This document shows positions 57,507-64,000 of a stretch of DNA of 64,000 bases, one piece after another (position 1 is the first letter of the stretch; the number at the start of each line of letters is the position of its first letter). Location: positions 248,001 to 312,000 of the forward strand of contig NZ_JAHBCJ010000001.1 of assembly GCF_018390575.1 (NCBI RefSeq). Reading direction: 5' to 3'. The notes under the pieces are model-generated. The model saw only the letters and a list, made by a program, of their open reading frames with translations, did not search any database and was not told the origin of the DNA. The DNA is from Bhargavaea massiliensis. GTDB lineage: Bacteria; Bacillota; Bacilli; Bacillales_A; Planococcaceae. The position numbers were made by a program, and so were the translations under genes.

Positions 57507-57620
57507 GTGTGTGAAGCCAGGGAGGGGCTGGTTTTTCGCGTGTGAACTTTAGAGATTTGTGCGCAAACCCCGGGGGCCGCTGGGATTTCCCACACAAACA
57601 TCCCCGATTCGTACGCGAAC
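57507..57620. repeat. Five spaced copies of a short motif between ispF and gltX
   Basis: Related 10-base motifs end at 57516, 57547, 57568, 57599 and 57620 on the plus strand (GTGTGTGAAG, CGTGTGAAC, GTGCGCAAAC, CACACAAAC, GTACGCGAAC). The intervals alternate 31, 21, 31, 21, that is, a 52-base period. Confidence 0.5.
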
Positions 57621-57644
57621 GACTGCTGATCCTCTTCTCCACAC

Positions 57645-57671
57645 AAAAAACCGCCCGTCATTCCCGGGCGG
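57645..57671 (-). terminator. Terminator of ispD-ispF
   Basis: Seven-bp stem CCGCCCG/CGGGCGG (57651-57657 with 57665-57671) followed by six T residues on the minus strand. Confidence 0.88.
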
Positions 57672-57679
57672 CCCTGTTT

Positions 57680-58156
57680 TTACGCTTTCTCCAATAAGAT
57701 TACCGCGAGTGCGGCGATGCCTTCTTCGCGGCCGACAAAGCCCAGCTTTTCGGTCGTGGTCGCCTTGACGTTCACCTGCGATACGTCCGCATGAAGCAGT
57801 TCCGCGATGCGGGCACGGATTTTGTCAATATGCGGCGCCATTTTCGGGCGCTGGGCCATGATTGTGCAGTCGACATTGCCGAGCTTCCAGCCCTGCGCTT
57901 CGACATCCGCCCAGACCTTCTCCAGAAGCACCGCAGAGTCTGCGTCCTTGAACGCCTCGTCGGTGTCCGGGAAGTGATGGCCGATGTCCCCTCCCCCGAT
58001 TGCGCCGAGTGCCGCGTCGGTCACGGTATGGAGCAGCACATCCGCATCCGAGTGGCCGATGAGGCCGCGCTCGTGCGGAATGGTCACACCGCCGATGATG
58101 AGCGGGCGCCCTTCCGCGAATTCATGCACGTCAAACCCTTGTCCGATCTTGATCAT
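57680..58156 (-). CDS. ispF: 2-C-methyl-D-erythritol 2,4-cyclodiphosphate synthase
   Basis: 158 residues. Fifth step of the MEP isoprenoid pathway; zinc ligands are in GFDVHEF (D8, H10) and the [10 protein letters not shown] motif near residue 34. Coupled to ispD by ATGA overlap. Confidence 0.97.
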   Translation of the reverse strand: MIKIGQGFDVHEFAEGRPLIIGGVTIPHERGLIGHSDADVLLHTVTDAALGAIGGGDIGHHFPDTDEAFKDADSAVLLEKVWADVEAQGWKLGNVDCTIMAQRPKMAPHIDKIRARIAELLHADVSQVNVKATTTEKLGFVGREEGIAALAVILLEKA

Positions 58157-58857
58157 TCCATTTCCTCCTGCCGTTTCAGCAGCGCCTCGCCGATCGCGAG
58201 GTCCACCTTGGTCGTCATCTTCAGATTATCATACGTGCTCTCGACAACTCGGACAGGATGTCCGAGCCGCTCGACCAGCATCGATTCATCCGTCCCGAGA
58301 AACGCGTCAGCCAGTGCTTTTTCCTCCGCTTCGGCCAGCAGGCCCGCACGGAACGCCTGCGGGGTCTGGACAAGCCAGACGGCGCTCCGGTCGGGTGTGG
58401 ATTCCACGATGCCGTCCGCAACCTGCTTGACCGTGTCCTTGGACGGAACCGCAGCAATCGCGGCGCCGTGATCCCGGACCGTTTCCGCAAGTTCCCGGAT
58501 TACCCGCCGTGAAAGAAACGGGCGCGCCGCGTCATGGACCATAACGACCGCTTCGTCCTTGCCGCCCGCATCCATGAATGCCCGGACGCACGCGCGGACA
58601 CTGTCCTGGCGCTCTCCCCCGCCGTCCGGCATCGCCGTAATTTTCGTGATGCCGTAGTCTGCCAGCATCTCCCGGATCCGCTCCCGTTCGTCAGGGCGAA
58701 CCGCGATGATGATTCCGTCGCAGTCCGGGTCCTGCTGGAACACGGAAAGCGTCCGGACAAGAATCGGCTTTCCCGCAAGCGGAAGGAACAGCTTGTTCTC
58801 CCCGGCTCCCATCCGCCGGCCGCTTCCCGCAGCCGGCAGCATGACTGTGTAGTCCAT
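58153..58857 (-). CDS. ispD: 2-C-methyl-D-erythritol 4-phosphate cytidylyltransferase
   Basis: 234 residues from the ATG at 58857 ([19 protein letters not shown]), with GGAG nine bases upstream; earlier in-frame starts lack spacing. The nucleotide-binding motif AAGSGRRMG is near residue 10 and [10 protein letters not shown] near residue 100. Confidence 0.96.
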   Translation of the reverse strand: MDYTVMLPAAGSGRRMGAGENKLFLPLAGKPILVRTLSVFQQDPDCDGIIIAVRPDERERIREMLADYGITKITAMPDGGGERQDSVRACVRAFMDAGGKDEAVVMVHDAARPFLSRRVIRELAETVRDHGAAIAAVPSKDTVKQVADGIVESTPDRSAVWLVQTPQAFRAGLLAEAEEKALADAFLGTDESMLVERLGHPVRVVESTYDNLKMTTKVDLAIGEALLKRQEEME

Positions 58858-58908
58858 CTGATTCCACTCCATCAAGCGAAAGGACAGGGCACAGGGCCCT
58901 GCCTTCCG

Positions 58909-59985
58909 TCAGTTTTTCGCTTTCACATCACGCGGCCGGGCAAAGATCATCCGTCCCGCAGACGTCTGCAGGACACTCGTCACCGCAACAATCAGCGTCT
59001 TGCCGATCTGGGTTTTCCCGTTTTCGATGACGATCATCGTCCCGTCGTCGAGGTAGGCGACGCCCTGATTGGCTTCCTTGCCTTCCTTGATGACCGTGAC
59101 GCGCATTTCCTCGCCCGGGATGACGACGGGCTTGACGGCGTTTGCCAGATCGTTGATGTTGAGCACCCGGACGTTGTGCAGTTCGCACACTTTGTTCAGG
59201 TTAAAGTCGTTTGTCACGACGACCCCGCCGTTTTTCTTTGCCAGCCGCACAAGCTTCATGTCGACCTCGCTCACGTCGTCAAAGTCTTCATCGGTGATCA
59301 CGGTCTGGCGGTCGTCCTGGATCCGCTTCAGGATGTCGAGCCCGCGCCGCCCCTTTGTCCGCTTGAGCGAGTCGGATGAGTCCGCGATATGCTGCAGCTC
59401 GGTGAGGACAAACTGCGGAATGACCAGTTCGCCCTCGAGGAACCCGGTTTCGGAAATGTCCGCGATCCTGCCGTCGATGATGACGCTCGTATCCAGGATT
59501 TTCTGGCTTGCTTGGAACTCGGCAGTCGGCTGGGCACCGTCCTTTTTCTTTTCCCCGCTTCTCGTAAACGTCTGGATCAGCTCTTCCCGCTTCTGGAAGC
59601 CGACCTGGAAACCGAGGTAGCCGAGAAGGACCGAGAGGATGATCGGCAGGATGTCCGTGATCGGCGGGAACTGGATCGCCCCAATCGCGAATGACAGCAG
59701 AAAAGCGACAATCAGTCCGATGATCATGCCGACCGTCCCGAACAGAAGGTCAAGCACCGGCGCTTTCATCAGCCGCTCCTCGAGCCACTTGATCGATCGC
59801 ACGGTCGGCTCGGTCAGCATGAGGCTGAGCAGGTAGAACAGGACGGCACCGATCAGGGCAGACGCATATGCGTTGGTGAGCCATGGCTGGTTAACGGATA
59901 AAAGTTCGAATAATGACGGAAGAAAAATAACACCAAGCGTGGCCCCGATCAATGCATACGCGACCTTTACAAAAAAGTTCAGCAT
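58909..59985 (-). CDS. yacL: PIN/TRAM-domain membrane protein YacL
   Basis: 358 residues from the ATG at 59985, with AAGGAGG upstream. Four hydrophobic segments in the first 130 residues, then a PIN nuclease-like domain (ILDTSVIIDGRIADI near residue 170) and a C-terminal TRAM RNA-binding domain (VTVIKEGKEANQGVAYLDDG). Cellular role is not established. In B. subtilis disA lies between radA and this gene; here it does not. Confidence 0.93.
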   Translation of the reverse strand: MLNFFVKVAYALIGATLGVIFLPSLFELLSVNQPWLTNAYASALIGAVLFYLLSLMLTEPTVRSIKWLEERLMKAPVLDLLFGTVGMIIGLIVAFLLSFAIGAIQFPPITDILPIILSVLLGYLGFQVGFQKREELIQTFTRSGEKKKDGAQPTAEFQASQKILDTSVIIDGRIADISETGFLEGELVIPQFVLTELQHIADSSDSLKRTKGRRGLDILKRIQDDRQTVITDEDFDDVSEVDMKLVRLAKKNGGVVVTNDFNLNKVCELHNVRVLNINDLANAVKPVVIPGEEMRVTVIKEGKEANQGVAYLDDGTMIVIENGKTQIGKTLIVAVTSVLQTSAGRMIFARPRDVKAKN

Positions 59986-60185
59986 GGTTTTCACCTCCTT
60001 ATTTAAAGTATACACGTTCGGCCTCCGGACTTCCTTCCGGAGAGGGATGAAAACCATATGATTTCCATAAATAATCAGACGCAAAAGGAGGGAATGAAGT
60101 TCCTTCCAGAACCGCAGCCGCCCTGCAATGCTTCTCCTGAAAGTCCGGATCCTCTAATCCTTCCCCTTTCCGCCGCTCCCGAAAC
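59986..60185. other. Spacer between radA terminator and yacL
   Basis: No gene is supported. A 102-codon minus-strand frame crosses the radA terminator and has no ribosome site. I could not identify a convincing promoter for yacL. Confidence 0.55.
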
Positions 60186-60236
60186 CAAAAAACGGCCCCG
60201 CCGCATGTATATGCAACGGGACCGCCTTGTTTTAAT
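60185..60236 (-). terminator. Terminator after radA
   Basis: An imperfect stem (ACGGCCCCG with CGGGACCG) encloses an inner GCAT/ATGC hairpin and is followed by TTTTTT on the minus strand. Confidence 0.75.
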
Positions 60237-60307
60237 CTATGCCGCAGTGTTTTGAGCGTGACGGCATCGCCTTTGAGAGAAATCGCCAGCCTCTCAGTCA
60301 GATCCAC

Positions 60308-61681
60308 TTACTTGAACGCCTCTCCGAGCGCTTCGGCAACGGTGCTGACCCCTACAACCTGGATGCCTTCGGGATAATCCCAGCCGCCGAGGTTCGAGGC
60401 GGGCACGATGGCGCGCTTGAATCCAAGCTTTTTCGCTTCCTGGACGCGCTGCTCAATGCGGGACACGCGGCGGATCTCGCCGGTCAGGCCGACTTCGCCG
60501 ACAAAGACGTCGTACTGGCTGACGGGTGTGTCCTTGAAACTCGAGACGATGCTCGTAAGGACGGCGAGGTCGATTGCCGGCTCATCCAGCTTCACGCCGC
60601 CCGCCACCTTGATGTAGGCATCGTGTGTCTGGAGCAGCATGTTCATCCGCTTCTCAAGCACGGCCATGAGAAGCGACACGCGGCTCTGGTCAAGGCCGGT
60701 CGCCATGCGTTTCGGATAGTTGAAGCTGGACTGCGTGACGAGCGCCTGGATCTCGACCAGGATTGGCCGGGTGCCTTCCATCGACGCGACGACGACAGAC
60801 CCCGCCGCGCCCTGGGAGCGCTCTTCGAGAAACAGCTCGGACGGGTTCAGCACTTCCTTCAGCCCCGACTGCAACATCTCGAAGATCGCCATCTCGTTTG
60901 TCGAGCCGAACCGGTTTTTCACGCTCCGGAGAATCCGGTACGTATGATGGCGTTCCCCTTCAAAGTAAAGCACCGTGTCGACCATGTGCTCGAGCAGGCG
61001 CGGGCCCGCGATCTGGCCTTCCTTCGTGACGTGGCCGACGAGGAAGATGGCGGTCCCGGTCGTTTTCGCGATCCGCATCAGGTCGGCGGTGCACTCGCGC
61101 ACCTGGGAAACACTGCCCGGAGCGGACGTAACGTCCGGATGGTGCACCGTCTGGATGGAGTCGACGATGACAAACTGCGGCTTCAGTTCCTCGATCGACA
61201 GCCGGATATGCTCCATGTCGGTCTCGGAATAAATATAGAGTTCCGGGGAGGTGACGCCGATCCGCTCCGCCCGGAGTTTGGTCTGCCGCACCGACTCCTC
61301 GCCGGAAATATAAAGGACGCGGCGGCCCTTTTCCGCCAGCAGCGACGACACCTGAAGCAGGAGCGTCGACTTCCCGATCCCCGGGTCCCCGCCGATCAGG
61401 ACAAGCGAGCCCGGCACCACACCGCCGCCGAGCACGCGGTTCAGCTCGCCGAACGCCGTCTCTACACGCGGCTCTTCCTGTGTCTCGACCGACGTGATCG
61501 GGGATGCCTTGCCGGCGGGACCGGCCTCGGTGCGGAAAGCACCGCCCCGCGCGGCTTTCCCGACAATCGCCACTTCTTCGTCCATCGTATTCCATTCCCC
61601 GCAGCCCGGGCAGCGGCCCATCCACTTCGGAGACTCGTATCCGCAATCCCGGCACATGAACTTTGTTTTCTTTTTCGCCAT
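60308..61681 (-). CDS. radA: DNA repair protein RadA
   Basis: 457 residues from the ATG at 61681. N-terminal zinc finger [18 protein letters not shown], RecA-like ATPase with Walker [11 protein letters not shown] near residue 95 and the RadA-specific KNRFG motif near residue 250, then a Lon-like C-terminal domain. A helicase assisting recombination. It follows clpC as in B. subtilis. Confidence 0.97.
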   Translation of the reverse strand: MAKKKTKFMCRDCGYESPKWMGRCPGCGEWNTMDEEVAIVGKAARGGAFRTEAGPAGKASPITSVETQEEPRVETAFGELNRVLGGGVVPGSLVLIGGDPGIGKSTLLLQVSSLLAEKGRRVLYISGEESVRQTKLRAERIGVTSPELYIYSETDMEHIRLSIEELKPQFVIVDSIQTVHHPDVTSAPGSVSQVRECTADLMRIAKTTGTAIFLVGHVTKEGQIAGPRLLEHMVDTVLYFEGERHHTYRILRSVKNRFGSTNEMAIFEMLQSGLKEVLNPSELFLEERSQGAAGSVVVASMEGTRPILVEIQALVTQSSFNYPKRMATGLDQSRVSLLMAVLEKRMNMLLQTHDAYIKVAGGVKLDEPAIDLAVLTSIVSSFKDTPVSQYDVFVGEVGLTGEIRRVSRIEQRVQEAKKLGFKRAIVPASNLGGWDYPEGIQVVGVSTVAEALGEAFK

Positions 61682-61699
61682 TAGTACCTCCAGGCACGG

Positions 61700-61736
61700 A
61701 AAAGACATCCCGCCGCAGGATGCGGGCGGGATGTCT
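61700..61736 (-). terminator. Hairpin between clpC and radA
   Basis: Perfect 12-bp stem AGACATCCCGCC/GGCGGGATGTCT (61703-61714 with 61725-61736) with a short TTTT tail. It probably ends or attenuates the clpC transcript before radA. Confidence 0.7.
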
Positions 61737-61764
61737 GAACCATTGGTTTGATAGGTTGATTATA

Positions 61765-64000
61765 TCATTCTTTCGCGCTTCCTGCAGTTGCGGGCTCTTC
61801 GGCGCGGACCGTGTACTGGCCGTCTTCATCGACGTCAAACACGACTTTGTGGCCGGCGAGCACTTCGCCTCTCAGGAGCTCTTCGGACAGGCGGTCCTCG
61901 ACGTTCTTCTGGAGCGCGCGGCGGAGCGGGCGGGCACCGTATTCAGGGTCGTACCCTTCCTGGGCGATCCGTTCCTTCGCAGCCTCCGTGATGACGAGTT
62001 CGATGTCCTGCTCGGCCAGGCGCTTCGTGAGCTGGTCGGCCATGAGGTTGATGATCTGGCCAAGCTCTTCCTTGTCGAGCGAGTGGAAGACGATCATTTC
62101 ATCCACACGGTTCAGGAATTCCGGACGGAAAGCTTTCTTCAGCTCGCTGAGCATCGTGTCCTTCATGTCCTTGTGGTCCCGCTTGCCATCCTGCAGGTCG
62201 AAGCCGACGTACTTGTTCTGCTTGAGGGTCTCCGCACCGACGTTCGACGTCATGATGACGACCGTGTTGCGGAAGTCGACCGTGCGTCCTTTCGAGTCGG
62301 TGAGCCGGCCGTCCTCGAGCACTTGCAGAAGGATATTGAAGACGTCGGGGTGGGCCTTCTCGATCTCATCCAGCAGGATGACGGAGTACGGCTTGCGGCG
62401 GACCTTCTCTGTGAGCTGGCCGCCCTCGTCAAAGCCGACATAGCCCGGAGGCGAGCCGACAAGGCGGGACGTGGAGTGTTTCTCCATGTACTCCGACATG
62501 TCGATGCGGATCATCGCGTCTTCGTCGCCGAACATCACTTCGGCCAGCGCACGGGCGAGTTCCGTCTTACCGACACCGGTCGGGCCCAGGAAGATAAACG
62601 AGCCGATCGGGCGCTTCGGATCTTTCAGGCCGGCGCGTGCACGGCGGATGGCCCGGGAAATCGCGTCAACCGCTTCGTTCTGGCCGATGACCCGCTTATG
62701 AAGCTCTTCTTCCATGTTGAGGAGCTTCGCGGTCTCGGTTTCCGCGATCTTTGAAACCGGAACGCCGGTCCACATGGAGACGACCTGCGCGACATCCTCG
62801 ACGGTCACTTCGGATTCTTTCTTGCCCTGCTTTTCTTTCCATTCTTCCTTCGTGCGCTCAAGCTCTTCTTTCAGCTTCTGTTCCTTGTCGCGGAACGAAG
62901 CGGCTTTTTCGAACTCCTGGCTCTGTACCGCGGCGTTCTTTTCGGAGCGGACGCTCTCGAGCTGCTGCTCCAGTTCCTTCAGGTCAGGCGGCGTGGTGAA
63001 TGAGCGCAGCCGGACTTTGGAACCCGCCTCATCGATCAGGTCGATCGCCTTGTCCGGGAGGAAACGGTCCGAAATATAGCGGTCGGACAGCTTGGCTGCC
63101 GCTTCGACGGCTTCGTCCGTAATTTTCACACGGTGGTGTGCCTCATAGCGGTCGCGCAGTCCGTGGATGATCTTGATCGTATCTTCGACCGTCGGCTCGT
63201 CTACCTGGATCGGCTGGAAGCGGCGCTCGAGCGCGGCATCCTTTTCGATGTACTTGCGGTACTCATCGAGCGTTGTCGCACCGATGCACTGGAGCTCGCC
63301 GCGTGCAAGTGCCGGCTTCAGAATGTTCGACGCGTCGATCGCGCCTTCCGCGCCGCCCGCGCCGATCAGCGTATGGAGCTCATCAATGAAGAGGATGATG
63401 TTGCCCGCCTGGCGGATTTCCTCCATCACTTTCTTCAGGCGGTCCTCGAACTCACCACGGTATTTTGTACCGGCGACGACCGTACCCATGTCGAGTGTCA
63501 TGACGCGCTTGTCGCGGAGCGTTTCCGGCACTTCGTTGTTGACGATCTGCTGGGCGAGGCCTTCCGCGATCGCCGTCTTTCCGACACCCGGCTCCCCGAT
63601 GAGGACCGGGTTGTTTTTCGTCCGGCGTGAAAGCACTTCGATCACGCGGGTGATTTCCTTGGAACGGCCGATGACCGGGTCGAGCGTGCCTTCGCGCGCA
63701 ATCTCGGTCAGGTCGCGGGCCAGCGAGTCGAGCGTCGGCGTGCTGGCGGAGGAGTTGCCGCCGCCCGCCTGCGCACCCTGGCCGTTTTCGTTCGAGCCGA
63801 GCAGCTGGAGCACCTGCTGGCGCGCCTTGTTCAGGGAAACGCCTGCATTGGCGAGGACGCGTGCCGCGACCCCTTCCCCTTCGCGGATCAGCGCGAGGAG
63901 GAGGTGCTCGGTGCCGACATAGGAGTGGCCGAGCTTGCGGGATTCATCCAGAGACAGCTCGATGACCTTTTTCGCCCGCGGAGTGTAGTGGATGATGGGG
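61765..64000 (-). CDS. clpC: ATP-dependent Clp protease ATP-binding subunit ClpC, 5' end outside window
   Basis: 744 residues visible; the frame is open to the right edge, and the true start lies outside. The remaining N-domain ([20 protein letters not shown]) is followed by ATPase domain 1 ([13 protein letters not shown]), a middle domain with a UVR-like stretch ([16 protein letters not shown]), and ATPase domain 2 ([11 protein letters not shown]). A VGF loop (NKYVGFDLQ) for ClpP docking is present. Works with ClpP and the adaptors MecA/McsB. Confidence 0.97.
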   Translation of the reverse strand, partial: PIIHYTPRAKKVIELSLDESRKLGHSYVGTEHLLLALIREGEGVAARVLANAGVSLNKARQQVLQLLGSNENGQGAQAGGGNSSASTPTLDSLARDLTEIAREGTLDPVIGRSKEITRVIEVLSRRTKNNPVLIGEPGVGKTAIAEGLAQQIVNNEVPETLRDKRVMTLDMGTVVAGTKYRGEFEDRLKKVMEEIRQAGNIILFIDELHTLIGAGGAEGAIDASNILKPALARGELQCIGATTLDEYRKYIEKDAALERRFQPIQVDEPTVEDTIKIIHGLRDRYEAHHRVKITDEAVEAAAKLSDRYISDRFLPDKAIDLIDEAGSKVRLRSFTTPPDLKELEQQLESVRSEKNAAVQSQEFEKAASFRDKEQKLKEELERTKEEWKEKQGKKESEVTVEDVAQVVSMWTGVPVSKIAETETAKLLNMEEELHKRVIGQNEAVDAISRAIRRARAGLKDPKRPIGSFIFLGPTGVGKTELARALAEVMFGDEDAMIRIDMSEYMEKHSTSRLVGSPPGYVGFDEGGQLTEKVRRKPYSVILLDEIEKAHPDVFNILLQVLEDGRLTDSKGRTVDFRNTVVIMTSNVGAETLKQNKYVGFDLQDGKRDHKDMKDTMLSELKKAFRPEFLNRVDEMIVFHSLDKEELGQIINLMADQLTKRLAEQDIELVITEAAKERIAQEGYDPEYGARPLRRALQKNVEDRLSEELLRGEVLAGHKVVFDVDEDGQYTVRAEEPATAGSAKE

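Noticed and set aside
57430-57642. Longer gltX start giving 556 residues
   Set aside because: The extra 71 codons cross the repeats and candidate promoter, while the ATG at 57429 has an AGGAGGA site and gives the normal length.
59999-60307. 102-codon minus-strand frame after radA
   Set aside because: It crosses the radA terminator and the yacL ribosome site, with no start signal.

Overview
The window is the conserved ribosomal-protein and transcription core of a Gram-positive Bacillales chromosome, and every confident gene lies on the minus strand. The order clpC-radA-yacL-ispD-ispF-gltX-cysE-cysS-mrnC-rlmB-rae1-sigH-secE-nusG-rplKAJL-rpoBC-str-S10-spc-alpha-ecfAAT-truA-rplM-rpsI is that of Bacillus subtilis. 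Gene-rich parts are roughly 55-58% GC by eye, high for Bacillales. I infer a GC-rich member of the Planococcaceae (Bhargavaea-like), but no marker fixes the genus.

Layout from right to left, the direction of transcription: (1) 64000-55972, clpC (5' end missing), radA, yacL, ispD-ispF, gltX. (2) 55914-50935, a cysteine T-box ahead of the coupled cysE-cysS-mrnC-rlmB-rae1 run, then sigH. (3) 51101-46717, secE, nusG, rplK-rplA with L1-type leaders, rplJ-rplL with an L10 leader, and a 16S-type methyltransferase. (4) 46719-39117, rpoB-rpoC. (5) 38999-34100, the str unit rplGB-rpsL-rpsG-fusA-tuf. (6) 33766-21761, an insert relative to B. subtilis: ilvD, a T-box, ilvBNC-leuABCD and a Na+/H+ antiporter-family gene. 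(7) 21257-6907, S10-spc-alpha as rpsJ...adk followed by infA...rplQ. (8) 6901-2112, the ECF transporter energy module, truA, and rplM-rpsI under their own promoter. (9) 2112-1, an AT-richer stretch with an oxidoreductase, decayed coding sequence and the start of a short-chain reductase.

The genes work together in translation (ribosomal proteins, IF-1, EF-Tu, EF-G, two aminoacyl-tRNA synthetases), transcription (RNA polymerase core, NusG, SigH), protein export (SecY, SecE), precursor supply (branched-chain amino acids, cysteine, isoprenoids, vitamin uptake through ECF) and quality control (ClpC, RadA, Rae1). Regulation is mostly visible as RNA leaders: two T-boxes, an L10 leader, two L1-stalk mimics, a candidate L13 leader and a candidate S10 leader, plus a strong cre site and SigA promoter ahead of ilvD.

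I found no new enzyme system. The least ordinary features are a near-copy of the rpsI 3' end 1680 bp away, which looks like an attachment-site scar at a known island hot spot; four different families of short periodic repeats in the spacers; a structured, promoter-and-terminator-bounded stretch between rplQ and ecfA1; and the absence of disA, map and rpmG from their usual places.
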